Shown here piece after piece: positions 49,503 to 58,400 of a stretch of DNA of 64,000 nucleotides. The stretch lies in assembly GCF_030866745.1 (NCBI RefSeq), contig NZ_CP133016.1, positions 2,280,001 through 2,344,000 of the forward strand. Reading direction: 5' to 3'. Under the pieces are notes generated by a model, which had not been told where the DNA came from, did not search any database, and saw only the letters and a list, made by a program, of their open reading frames with translations. This stretch comes from Sphingomonas flavescens (lineage in GTDB: Bacteria > Pseudomonadota > Alphaproteobacteria > Sphingomonadales > Sphingomonadaceae). Position 1 is the first letter of the stretch. Each line of letters begins with the position of its first letter. The translations under genes were made by a program, and so were the position numbers.

Positions 49503-51908
49503 ATGACCAAATGGTTGGGACCCGCAGCCTGGAACAAGCGCGAAGCCCGCGGCGGCGATCGCTTGCCCTACGCGCGGCACATCGACGCTTCGACGCTTCG
49601 CCTGCGCGATGGCTCCCTGATGCGCTGCATGCGCCTCGCCGGCTTCCCGTTCGAGACCGAGGATGACGAGGTCCTCAACCACCTCCTGGCCGTGCGCGAC
49701 GTGGTGCTGCGTAGCGCGCTCAATTCCAAGGCCGTGCTTTACCACCATCTGATCCGCCGCCGGGTCGAGGTGGATCTGCAGGCACGCTCGCCCGACGCTT
49801 TCTCGGCCGATCTCGACCGCCGCTGGAAGGATCAGCTCAACCAGGAGCGGCTGTTCCTCAACGAGCAGTTCCTGACGATCGTCATCCGCCCGCCGCGCGG
49901 CAAGGCCGGTCTTCCGGAGCGGCTCAGCCGCCTCGGTGGCGGCAAACAGGTCGGCGAGCATCTGACCGGCGCCGAAGCGCTGGAACTGGACTCGACGACC
50001 GCTGCGCTCAGCGCGGCGCTGCAGTCGTACGGTGTCCGCGTGCTCGGCACCTACGAGACTGAGACGGGCATTTATTCGGAGCCGCTGGAGCTGCTGTCGG
50101 CACTCTACAACGGCGAGATGCGGCCGGTGCTCATGCCGCGTCCGGAGCAGGATCTCGGCCAGCATATTCCCTACGCCCGCGTGAGCTTCGGCCTCGACGC
50201 GATCGAGGTGAGGGGGCCCGGCCGCCGCGGGTTCGCCAGCATCCTCGGCATCAAGGAATATCCGGATTCGAGCCGCGCCGGCCTGCTGGACTCGCTGCTG
50301 CGCGTTCCGCACGAGCTAGTAATCACGGAAAGCTTCGCGCCGATCGAGCGCCAAACGGCGCGTGAGCGGATCGACCTTTCGCTTCGCCGTCTGCGCAGCG
50401 CCGACGAAGGCGCTGCGACCGAGCGCGCCGAAATGCTGGCTGCCCGTGACGCCGTTGGCGCGGGTCAGCTGACCTTCGGCGATCATCACCTGAGCCTGCT
50501 GGTTCGCAGCCCGACATTGGAAACACTGGAAACCGCGACTGCCGACGCCGCTGCGGCGCTGGCCGACATCGGCGCCGTCGCCGTCCGCGAGGACGTCAAC
50601 CTGGAGCCAGCCTTCTGGGGTCAGTTCCCGGGCAACGAGCAATATGTCGTTCGCCGCGCACTCATCTCAAGCTCGAACGCGGCCGGTTTCATCTCCCTGC
50701 ACGGCTTCCCGATGGGCCGCGCGCGCGGTAATCATTGGGGCGACGCGGTCACGACGTTCGAAACAACTAGCTCGACGCCCTACTTCTTCAACTTCCACGA
50801 GGGCGACCTCGGCAATTTCACGATCATCGGCCCCTCGGGTTCGGGCAAGACCGTGGTGCTCAACTTCCTCGCCGCCCAGGCGCAGAAGTTCTCGCCGCGC
50901 ACGATCCTGTTCGACAAGGACCGCGGCTCGGAAATCTTCCTTCGCGCGCTCGGCGGCCGCTACGAACGGATCAATCGCGGCGCACCGACCGGCTTTAACC
51001 CGCTGCGCCTGCCGGACGAAGCAGGCAACCGCGCTTTCCTTCGCGACTGGCTGAGCGGCCTGCTCGAAGCCAAGGGCGAGGAAGAGGGCGCCATCGCCAA
51101 GGCGATCGACGAAATCTACGCGCACGGCCCCGAGCTTCGCCAGCTGCGCTTCATGCGCGACCTGCTGGGCGGGGGACGCCGCCCGGAGCCGGGCGACCTG
51201 CCGTCGCGGCTCGACCCGTTCATTTTCGACGGTGAGCATGCCTGGCTGTTCGACAATCGCGAGGACGAGCTCGACTTCAACAATCGCGTGCTCGGCTTCG
51301 ACATGACCGAGCTGCTCGAGGACCGCCGCCTTCGCACCCCGGTGCTGCTCTATCTCTTCCACCGCATCGAGCAGCGGCTCGACGGTTCACCGACGATGAT
51401 TCTCATCGACGAGGCCTGGAAGGCGCTCGACGATCCGTTGTTCGCGGCGCGCATCCGCAACTGGATGAAGACGCTGCGTAAGCGGAACGCGATGATCGGC
51501 TTCGCGACCCAGTCGGCCGCCGATGCGCTCGACAGCTCGATCTCCTCGGCGATCGTCGAGCAGACTGCGACCGCGATCTTCATGCCCAACACCAAGGCGC
51601 GCGAAGAACATTATTGCCAGGGCTTCGGCCTTAGCGCGCAGGAATTCGAGTTCATCCGCAGCCTGCCGGCGCACAGCCGCTGTTTCCTGGTGCGTCAGGC
51701 CAACCGCTCGGTCGTGGTCCGCCTGGATCTCAATGGCATGCCGGATGTGCTGACGGTCCTGTCGGGCCGCGAATCCAGCGTCCGCCGCCTCGACGAGATC
51801 CGCGGCGCGGTCGGCAACGATCCCGCCGTCTGGTATCCGATGCTGACCCGCACGCCCTGGCCGGGCTCGCCCGCCAGCGACGATTATTGGCTGGCCGCCG
51901 CCGAATGA
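49503..51908 (+). CDS. virB4: VirB4-family secretion ATPase
   Basis: 801 residues. The N-terminal half is the VirB4 domain. The C-terminal ATPase has Walker A GPSGSGKTV near residue 443 and Walker B ILIDEAWKALDD near 632, then RNAMIGFATQSAADAL. It powers pilus assembly and substrate transfer at the inner membrane. Its TGA overlaps the virB6 ATG. Confidence 0.93.
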   Translation: MTKWLGPAAWNKREARGGDRLPYARHIDASTLRLRDGSLMRCMRLAGFPFETEDDEVLNHLLAVRDVVLRSALNSKAVLYHHLIRRRVEVDLQARSPDAFSADLDRRWKDQLNQERLFLNEQFLTIVIRPPRGKAGLPERLSRLGGGKQVGEHLTGAEALELDSTTAALSAALQSYGVRVLGTYETETGIYSEPLELLSALYNGEMRPVLMPRPEQDLGQHIPYARVSFGLDAIEVRGPGRRGFASILGIKEYPDSSRAGLLDSLLRVPHELVITESFAPIERQTARERIDLSLRRLRSADEGAATERAEMLAARDAVGAGQLTFGDHHLSLLVRSPTLETLETATADAAAALADIGAVAVREDVNLEPAFWGQFPGNEQYVVRRALISSSNAAGFISLHGFPMGRARGNHWGDAVTTFETTSSTPYFFNFHEGDLGNFTIIGPSGSGKTVVLNFLAAQAQKFSPRTILFDKDRGSEIFLRALGGRYERINRGAPTGFNPLRLPDEAGNRAFLRDWLSGLLEAKGEEEGAIAKAIDEIYAHGPELRQLRFMRDLLGGGRRPEPGDLPSRLDPFIFDGEHAWLFDNREDELDFNNRVLGFDMTELLEDRRLRTPVLLYLFHRIEQRLDGSPTMILIDEAWKALDDPLFAARIRNWMKTLRKRNAMIGFATQSAADALDSSISSAIVEQTATAIFMPNTKAREEHYCQGFGLSAQEFEFIRSLPAHSRCFLVRQANRSVVVRLDLNGMPDVLTVLSGRESSVRRLDEIRGAVGNDPAVWYPMLTRTPWPGSPASDDYWLAAAE

Positions 51909-53086
51909 GTCAGTGCGAGCCTTTTGGCGCCGACGGGCCTGCCGGGATCGCCGACGCGCTGTCGAAGATCGACTGCCTCGCCAATGATGCGACGGCGGTG
52001 AGCTTCGGCCGCCTGTTCGGCGCGCACGGCAGTTTCCAGACGGCACTGACAATTATCCTGACGCTCTACATCGGTCTTCTGGCCTTCAACCTGCTCACGG
52101 GCCGCTCGGCGCTGCGCCTGTCGGTGCTGACGCCGCGGATGATGACGCTCGGCCTCGTGCTGACCTTCGCGACCTCATGGATCGCCTATCAATCGGTCGT
52201 GTGGAACCTCGCCACCGGCGCACCGGACGAGATCGCCAGCGTGCTGGTCGGCTCGAAGGGTAGCGCGACAATGCTGTTCGCGCAGCAACTCGACGGTTTC
52301 TTCACCGCCATCTCCGACGCGGCGACCTCGGTGACGCCGGTCAATCCGGCTGTGGCCGCTGCCACTCCGACGATGGCTTCGCCTGCCAATCTGCTGTCGC
52401 TCGGCGCGCTTATCATGCTGCTTGGCACCGTGGGCGTGCTGGTCGTTTGCCGGCTCGCGCTCGCCGCGCTCCTGATTATTGGCCCGGTGTTTATCGTGCT
52501 CGCGCTGTTCGAGGGGACGCGGGGCCTGTTCGAAGGCTGGCTGAAGAGCGTCGCCATGTTCGCGCTTGTGCCGCTGCTTACCGTGGTCATGGGGAGCGGG
52601 GCGCTCGCCGCCATCTCGCCGATGGTCACGGCGCTCGATCAGGCGAACGGCGTCATTCCGCTCCGCACGGCCGTCACCATCCTGACCGCCTCGATCATCT
52701 ACCTCACGCTGATGATCCTGGTGTTCAAGGTCGCGGGCAACCTGACCAAGGGATGGCGGATCGGCCGTTTCGCGGCAGCGACTCCGGCGAGCCATGCCGC
52801 TGCGCCTGTCGCCGCGCATCAGGAGCGCGCGTTTACGCCGTCGACGGTCACGGCCACCAATGCCAACATCACTTCGGATCGCGTCCGCAGCACGGTCGCC
52901 AGCATCGAGGCGACGGCCATGAGCAGCCGTCTTCCGGCGCCGGCCATGGCCCGCATCGCGGCTTTGCCGGCTTCGGCACCGATCCCGGCGCTTCCGGGGC
53001 CGAGCGATGCGCGGGGTCAGATGCGCTACCTTCATCACCGGGTTGCCGGTGCCACCAACAATGTTTCGCGAGAGATTTTTCGATGA
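51905..53086 (+). CDS. virB6: VirB6/TrbL-family membrane protein
   Basis: 393 residues with five to six hydrophobic helices (about 44-62, 77-97, 160-210, 215-240, 255-285) and a long Ala/Thr/Pro-rich cytoplasmic or periplasmic tail. ATG 51905 overlaps the virB4 stop (ATGA), and the end overlaps the virB9 ATG in the same way. No virB5 lies between virB4 and virB6. Confidence 0.88.
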   Translation: MSQCEPFGADGPAGIADALSKIDCLANDATAVSFGRLFGAHGSFQTALTIILTLYIGLLAFNLLTGRSALRLSVLTPRMMTLGLVLTFATSWIAYQSVVWNLATGAPDEIASVLVGSKGSATMLFAQQLDGFFTAISDAATSVTPVNPAVAAATPTMASPANLLSLGALIMLLGTVGVLVVCRLALAALLIIGPVFIVLALFEGTRGLFEGWLKSVAMFALVPLLTVVMGSGALAAISPMVTALDQANGVIPLRTAVTILTASIIYLTLMILVFKVAGNLTKGWRIGRFAAATPASHAAAPVAAHQERAFTPSTVTATNANITSDRVRSTVASIEATAMSSRLPAPAMARIAALPASAPIPALPGPSDARGQMRYLHHRVAGATNNVSREIFR

Positions 53087-53967
53087 TCCGCAAGGTTTGT
53101 TTCGCCGCGCTTGCGCTCCTGGTTTCGACGGCTTCCGTGGCCGCAACGGACAGCCGCATCCGCTCTGTCGCCTACGATCCGGAGCAGATCGTCCGCATCG
53201 TCGGCAAGTCCGGCATCCAGTCGACCATCGAATTTTCGGGCGACGAGAAGATCGAGAATGTCGCGGTGGGCGATTCCTCCAAGTGGCAGATCACGCCAAA
53301 CCGCCGCGCCAGCCTGCTCTTCGTCAAACCGCTGGCGCAGCACAGCCGCACCAACATGACCGTCGTCACCGACAAGCGGACGTACATGTTCGACCTCGTG
53401 GCGGGTGAAGCGTCGGCTTCCGCGGTCTACGCCATGAAGTTCAGCTATCCGAACGAGAAGAAAGCTGAGCTGCCCAAGCCGACGCAGCAGGTTGCCGCAG
53501 CAAACACGCGGCCGACCGCAGCGGCGGTCGCGGAGAAGCTGCACTTCGACTGGAAGAGCAACGGCAACAAGGGCCTGCTTCCGGCGCGCGTGTTCGACGA
53601 CGGCTCGTCGGTCTATCTGGCGTGGGACAAGGAAACGCCGCTCCCCGCGATCCTGACCCAGAATGAGGATAAGCAGGAAGGCCCGGTCAACTATCAGCTT
53701 CGCGGCGAATATATCGTGATCACGCCGGTGCCGGCGAACCTGGTGCTCCGCTACGGCAAGCGCAGTGCCGCCCTCTGGCCGACCCGCCAAGTCGTCCCGC
53801 AATCGCGCGCCGCCACAGCCGACACGCGCGTTGCGCAGCAGGCACCCGCGCCCGCCCCGGTGGTCAGCGAGGCCGCGCCTCCGCCGGCGCCGCAAGCAGC
53901 GCCCGCGGTGAAACTCGCCAACATGACTTCGCTCTACAGCGACAAGGTGACCGACAATGGACGCTAA
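53083..53967 (+). CDS. virB9: VirB9-family outer-membrane-complex protein
   Basis: 294 residues with a signal peptide (about 1-21). The N-terminal VirB9 domain has RIRSVAYDPEQIVRIVGKSGIQSTIEFS and AHSRTNMTVVTDKRTYMFDL. The C-terminal domain includes LLPARVFDDGSSVYLAW and YIVITPVPANLVLRYGKR, ending in a Pro/Ala linker. It would form the periplasmic ring with VirB10. It follows virB6 with no room for virB7 or virB8. Confidence 0.9.
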   Translation: MIRKVCFAALALLVSTASVAATDSRIRSVAYDPEQIVRIVGKSGIQSTIEFSGDEKIENVAVGDSSKWQITPNRRASLLFVKPLAQHSRTNMTVVTDKRTYMFDLVAGEASASAVYAMKFSYPNEKKAELPKPTQQVAAANTRPTAAAVAEKLHFDWKSNGNKGLLPARVFDDGSSVYLAWDKETPLPAILTQNEDKQEGPVNYQLRGEYIVITPVPANLVLRYGKRSAALWPTRQVVPQSRAATADTRVAQQAPAPAPVVSEAAPPPAPQAAPAVKLANMTSLYSDKVTDNGR

Positions 53968-55144
53968 ACGGGTCGTCACTGAGGATCTCGGCAACGGCGC
54001 CGTCCGCGGCCCGTGGGAAGATCCGGTTCGCAGCTCTCTTCCGGCGATCGTCCCGCAAACCGATCCCCGGCTCGAGATCGACGAGCAGGCGCTCGTCATC
54101 GCCAGCCAAAATGCATACCCCGTCGTCGCGCGCCAGAAGAGCCGGAAGGATAGCCTGGGTCTGGCAGCGGGTGGAGCCGTGGCCTTGGTGCTCGGGGCGG
54201 CAACTTTCATGTCGCTGAGCTCGCATCGCAGCGGACCAGCGACCGCTCCGGCGGTGACCACGGCTAAGCCAACTGCCTTGGCGCCGGCTGTGCCAGGCGC
54301 AGCAACGATCCCCGGGCGCCCCCTTGGCCTGCCAGTCGAGCCGGGCGCTGTGCCGACGATGGCTCCGCAGCCGATGCCAATGGCCGGCGCGAACCCAATG
54401 CCGGGTTCGATGCCCATGCCAGGAATATCTCCGCAGTCCGCACCGGTCCTCGTCTATGACGGGAGCGGGTCTTCAGCTGCTACGACAGGCGCCGTCATGA
54501 ATGGCGCTCGCGATGTCAGCGGCGCCCCGGCATTGCTTGCGGGCGGCGCGGCCGCTGCCGGGGTGGTCGGCGATAATAGTTCAGCGCGGTCGAGCCGTTT
54601 GGTCGAGCCGGCGAGCACGGTCGTCCAGGGCACGCTGATCCCAGCCGTTCTTGAAACCGCGATCAACACCGACGTTCCCGGATACGTCCGCGCGGTCGTC
54701 AGCCAAGATGTGCGATCATTCGATGGTACTCGAGTGCTAATCCCGCGCTCTTCACGCCTGATCGGCGAGTACAAGGGTGCGACGCAGGCGGGCCAACGCC
54801 GGGCATATCTCATGTGGACCCGACTCGTCCGTCCGGATGGAGTTTCTGTAGCCTTGGCCTCGCCCGCAGCGGACTTCGCCGGTCAGGCTGGCGTTGGCGG
54901 CCAGGTTAACAGCCATTTCTTCTCGCGCTTCGGCTCAGCGATTCTGCTCTCCGTGTTGGGCGGCGCTGGTGGCTTGATGAGCGGAGGAGCCTCGACGGTC
55001 GTCGTGGGCGGCGGCTCAAGCGCAGCCTCGGCTGCCATTCAGCAAAGTGGCAACCGCGGCCCGACCATCAGGGTTCGCCAGGGTGAACCGATTCGCGTGT
55101 TCACCGCGCGGGATCTCATCTTCCCTGAGGGCGCCAACGGGTGA
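53957..55144 (+). CDS. virB10: VirB10-family protein
   Basis: 395 residues. A cytoplasmic N-terminus, one transmembrane helix (about 65-85), a long Pro/Ala/Met-rich periplasmic linker, then the C-terminal beta-barrel domain (about 218-390: QGTLIPAVLETAINTDVPGY, VLIPRSSRLIGEYKG, RIRVRQGEPIRVFTARDL-like end). It spans both membranes and opens the outer pore. It overlaps virB9 by 11 bp. Confidence 0.9.
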   Translation: MDAKRVVTEDLGNGAVRGPWEDPVRSSLPAIVPQTDPRLEIDEQALVIASQNAYPVVARQKSRKDSLGLAAGGAVALVLGAATFMSLSSHRSGPATAPAVTTAKPTALAPAVPGAATIPGRPLGLPVEPGAVPTMAPQPMPMAGANPMPGSMPMPGISPQSAPVLVYDGSGSSAATTGAVMNGARDVSGAPALLAGGAAAAGVVGDNSSARSSRLVEPASTVVQGTLIPAVLETAINTDVPGYVRAVVSQDVRSFDGTRVLIPRSSRLIGEYKGATQAGQRRAYLMWTRLVRPDGVSVALASPAADFAGQAGVGGQVNSHFFSRFGSAILLSVLGGAGGLMSGGASTVVVGGGSSAASAAIQQSGNRGPTIRVRQGEPIRVFTARDLIFPEGANG

Positions 55145-56115
55145 GCGTTACCGCGCTCCCGACAAACAGGCGCGACGGGATCGACCCGTTTCTCGACGCG
55201 TATTTAGAGCCGTTCCGTGCCTGGTTGGCGCAGGATGACGTCACGGAAATTCTCGTGAACCGGCCGGGCGAGGTCTGGGTCGAGCAGCGGGGCAAGATGA
55301 CCCGTCATGCGTCCGACAAGGTCGACGACAATCTCCTGCAGCGCTTGGCTGAACAGGTGGCCAGGGTCAGCAACCAAGGCATCAGCCGCGAGCGGCCATT
55401 GCTGGCAGCGATGCTGCCCAACGGCGCCCGCGTCCAATTCGTCGCTCCTACGGCGACAAGAGCGCACTGGGCACTCGCGATGCGTCGGCATTGTCTTTTG
55501 GATTTGCCGTTGGACGCGTACGCGACGGGGCCATTGAAGCCGCAAGCCGTCGAGACGAAGATTTCAGCCGAGGAAGACCCTGTGGGCTTTCTCCGGCAGG
55601 CGGTCAAAGATCGCAAGACGATCCTAATCAGCGGCGGTACTTCCACCGGCAAGACCACTTTCCTAAACGCCATGCTTCGTGAAGTTCCGGTTGAGCAGCG
55701 CGTGATCGTTGTCGAGGACACCGCCGAAGTTCAGCTGCACGGCCCCAATGACCTCGGTTTGATAGCGGTAAAGGGCGAGCTAGGTGAGGCGCTCATCAAC
55801 ACTGATGACTTGCTGCAGGCCGCGCTACGCCTGCGGCCAGATCGTATTCTCCTAGGCGAGCTTCGCGGCAAAGAGGCGGTCAGCTTCCTGCGGGCAGTGA
55901 ATACTGGTCACCCTGGGTCGTTCAGCACCATCCATGCTAACTCAACGAGCGGTGCACTTGAGCAACTGTCGCTAATGGTGATGCAATCGGGTCTCGGTCT
56001 CTCGCGATCGGAGACGATTGAGTACGCACGGTCTGTGATCGACGTCGTAGTTCAGCTTGGCCGCGATGGACCGGATCGCAAAATAGTCGCGATCGACGAG
56101 CTCGCTGCCGCTTAG
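55141..56115 (+). CDS. virB11: VirB11-family secretion ATPase
   Basis: 324 residues of the PulE/VirB11 ATPase family. Walker A GGTSTGKTT is near residues 166-174, the Asp box VVEDTAEVQL follows, then RPDRILLGELRGKEAVSFLRAV (Walker B) and the GHPGSFSTIHANS His box. The GTG overlaps the virB10 stop. The end overlaps the convergent acetyltransferase gene by four bases. Confidence 0.93.
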   Translation: MSVTALPTNRRDGIDPFLDAYLEPFRAWLAQDDVTEILVNRPGEVWVEQRGKMTRHASDKVDDNLLQRLAEQVARVSNQGISRERPLLAAMLPNGARVQFVAPTATRAHWALAMRRHCLLDLPLDAYATGPLKPQAVETKISAEEDPVGFLRQAVKDRKTILISGGTSTGKTTFLNAMLREVPVEQRVIVVEDTAEVQLHGPNDLGLIAVKGELGEALINTDDLLQAALRLRPDRILLGELRGKEAVSFLRAVNTGHPGSFSTIHANSTSGALEQLSLMVMQSGLGLSRSETIEYARSVIDVVVQLGRDGPDRKIVAIDELAAA

Positions 56116-56579
56116 TTGCGGACGGCGCGTTCCGACCGATTGGGGATGATTTTCGCGGGCACGCCAATCGCGGTGTGTCCCGGCGGCACATCCTTTGTCA
56201 CCACCGCATTGGCGCCGATACGAGCGCCGTCGCCAACATGAACTTTGCCTATGATTTTTGCGCCTGCGCCAATGTAAACGCCGTTCCCGATACTTGGCAC
56301 TTCGCCCTCGCCGATCATGCCAATGGTCACCTGCTGCATTATCATGCAGTCATCGCCAACGACAGCATCTTCATGGATCACGACGCCGTTGGGATGCGGA
56401 AGCTGCAACCGTTGACCAAGCTTCGCGTGCGGGGAGATGTCGGAGTGTGTCAGGAAACTCCATCCGACGTGTCGCAAGCGAGCAAGCCGCCGCAACATCT
56501 TGTAAACGAGGCCGCTCTGGCTTCGGTAATGGCGATATGCTTCGCCGCTAGCTAAGAGTCTTCGGGTAAAGCTGGTCAT
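56112..56579 (-). CDS. Hexapeptide-repeat acetyltransferase (serine acetyltransferase-like)
   Basis: 155 residues. The left-handed beta-helix starts near residue 45: PHAKLGQRLQLPHPNGVVIH, then DDCMIMQQVTIG, GNGVYIGAGAKIIGKVHVG and the GANAVVTKDVPPG end. It matches the C-terminal half of CysE/WcaB-type enzymes but lacks the CysE N-terminal domain, so a sugar or amino-sugar O-acetyl role is more likely. Last gene of a coupled three-gene operon. Confidence 0.85.
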   Translation of the reverse strand: MTSFTRRLLASGEAYRHYRSQSGLVYKMLRRLARLRHVGWSFLTHSDISPHAKLGQRLQLPHPNGVVIHEDAVVGDDCMIMQQVTIGMIGEGEVPSIGNGVYIGAGAKIIGKVHVGDGARIGANAVVTKDVPPGHTAIGVPAKIIPNRSERAVRN

Positions 56580-57457
56580 GAGGCTTCAAAGGCTATCCGC
56601 TTAGCCTCGCCCATGTCTTGCGGTACCAGCGTGGAAATTTCGTCGAGCATGTCATACCGACGACGGTACATAGATCGTTTTTTTGGTGCGACTTCTTCCA
56701 GCTCGCGGCGCTTCGAGCTTATGGGCAATTCATATGACGAGCTAGACGATCGCACTGCTCCGCGATCCTCCCAGATTTCATTATAATTGAGGCCGCCGCT
56801 GGCGCCGCCGTAATATGCGTGGCGAGATATTTTCGCTTCGTCGGCGACTGCATCAATGCGTGCGATATTGAGCTTAGACGCCAGCTCTCGGAGCATTTCT
56901 ATAATGAGGTCGCGCGGGCGTACACCGTTAAAATCCTTGGTAAGGTCGCGATAGGTCGACAAGATGTCTTTGTCTTGCCGGCCTTGAATACTGCCGACAA
57001 ATATCGAGGGGACAGGATTTAGGTTTATTGAGAAAGTGAGGGTGAAAGCCCGAAAATCGTTCTTGAACAGACTGACTGTCAAATGGCCCTCACGCGATAG
57101 CCAGCGAGGTCGATCAATTATGATCCTCGTGCCCTCGCTGAACTTATGCAGGTCAGCGACCACCAGCTTTTCATCCGGCTTCAACCAAAGGCCGGGGATC
57201 GACCTTATCGCCTGCAGATGGGCGGCAATCCGTTCAAAGCGGGTTTCCGGGCTCCAAGCGGCGCACTGATAAGGCGCCAACAGGAAACCCAACGTTTCCG
57301 GCCACTCTTGGATTAGGCTCCCTAGCGGTGACGCGGGATCTTCGCTTTGTAGATCCTTGGCGAGCTTCCGATGACGGGCGGCAGCTAGCGCGAACTTGGC
57401 GCGCCACTTGAGGTCAGGGTCGACGTCCTTGCTGACGCCCCAAGCCCAGCCGATCAC
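56576..57457 (-). CDS. VirK/YbjX family (DUF535) protein
   Basis: 293 residues of the VirK/YbjX family. Recognisable are IFVGSIQGRQDKDILSTYRDLTKDFNGVRPRDLI, then YYGGASGGLNYNEIW and the late KKRSMYRRRYDMLDEI block. In enteric bacteria members affect virulence and antimicrobial-peptide resistance; the biochemical activity is unknown. GTG 57457 overlaps the TGA of the oxygenase gene (GTGA) and the stop overlaps the acetyltransferase ATG. Confidence 0.85.
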   Translation of the reverse strand: MIGWAWGVSKDVDPDLKWRAKFALAAARHRKLAKDLQSEDPASPLGSLIQEWPETLGFLLAPYQCAAWSPETRFERIAAHLQAIRSIPGLWLKPDEKLVVADLHKFSEGTRIIIDRPRWLSREGHLTVSLFKNDFRAFTLTFSINLNPVPSIFVGSIQGRQDKDILSTYRDLTKDFNGVRPRDLIIEMLRELASKLNIARIDAVADEAKISRHAYYGGASGGLNYNEIWEDRGAVRSSSSSYELPISSKRRELEEVAPKKRSMYRRRYDMLDEISTLVPQDMGEAKRIAFEAS

Positions 57458-58290
57458 CCGAATAACCGATGGGCGAAGCGCTGCAGGCGCGGCGGGACCC
57501 AATCATTGACCAAATGGTGTCGCCTTATCCGCCAGTCCGCTTTGTCGGTGCTGCCGGGTCGAGCGCGGAAATTCGTCGTTCGCTTTGGCAGAGCCACAAG
57601 ACCTTCCTCGGGCGCCGAGTAATAATACGTGGCAATCGATCGCCGCGAGCGCTCCGGTGGACAGTTCAGAGGATCAGGGTGTCCATGGAAACTATCTAGG
57701 TCCGTGTTGAAAATCACCGCTCGCCCAAAGATAGGGCTGACCCGGACCGCGCAGCGTTGCATCTGCTTATCCCAGAGTTCGAGCTGTCCCCCGTATTCGT
57801 CGGGCCAATCGTCATTGAGATATATGAGCAGATTTAATCGTCGCTGGACTTTCAATCGGTCATTAACATTGAAATCCGCGTGCACTCCCAAGTGACCACC
57901 GCGTTTCGTCTCGTGCAGGCCTCCACCTTCAAATCGGGGATCGGGTATCAAGCCGGTAATGCCCGTGAGTTCTTCTAAGAAGCTCAGAAACGCGCGGCTA
58001 TTCAATTCAGCGAATAGATTACGGATGACACCTGAATCTATTGTGTTTGGCTCGAACTGGAACTTTAGCCTTTCCTGCTCGCGGTCGAAGAAGTCCTTAT
58101 TCCTGTTGGACGGGAATTCGCCGAGGACCGCTCGAAGAGGTTCAGCCTCCATGAAATTGTCGATGACGATGTGCGGGAACGGCTCAGCATTCCGATACTT
58201 TTCCGAAAGGGACCGCCCGAAACTCAAGCATTCTTCTTCGTTGAACGCGAGATATCCGCCTGTTTTAGCGAGGTGTAGCATATCGGGCAT
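57454..58290 (-). CDS. 2-oxoglutarate/Fe(II)-dependent oxygenase
   Basis: 278 residues from ATG 58290 (ATG 58281 or TTG 58311 are alternatives). It has the prolyl-4-hydroxylase-like layout: GGHLGVHADFNVN supplies His and Asp of the iron site, GGQLELWD follows, and FHGHPDPLNCPPERSRRSIATYYY supplies the second His and the 2-oxoglutarate Arg. The substrate is unknown. First gene of the operon with VirK/YbjX and the acetyltransferase. The neighbouring glycosyltransferase is divergent. Confidence 0.87.
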   Translation of the reverse strand: MPDMLHLAKTGGYLAFNEEECLSFGRSLSEKYRNAEPFPHIVIDNFMEAEPLRAVLGEFPSNRNKDFFDREQERLKFQFEPNTIDSGVIRNLFAELNSRAFLSFLEELTGITGLIPDPRFEGGGLHETKRGGHLGVHADFNVNDRLKVQRRLNLLIYLNDDWPDEYGGQLELWDKQMQRCAVRVSPIFGRAVIFNTDLDSFHGHPDPLNCPPERSRRSIATYYYSAPEEGLVALPKRTTNFRARPGSTDKADWRIRRHHLVNDWVPPRLQRFAHRLFG

Positions 58291-58400
58291 TGTACAGTTC
58301 GGCCTTGGCAAGCCAAGTGGTCAGGCCGCGCGGGGGAGCATCTGTCACGGAGAGGGACGCCTAAGATTGAACTGTTACAGATATGTAGACGCGTGACGGC

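Noticed and set aside
56112..56579. CysE serine O-acetyltransferase of cysteine synthesis
   Set aside because: The N-terminal SAT domain is absent and the context is a polysaccharide locus; only the hexapeptide half matches.
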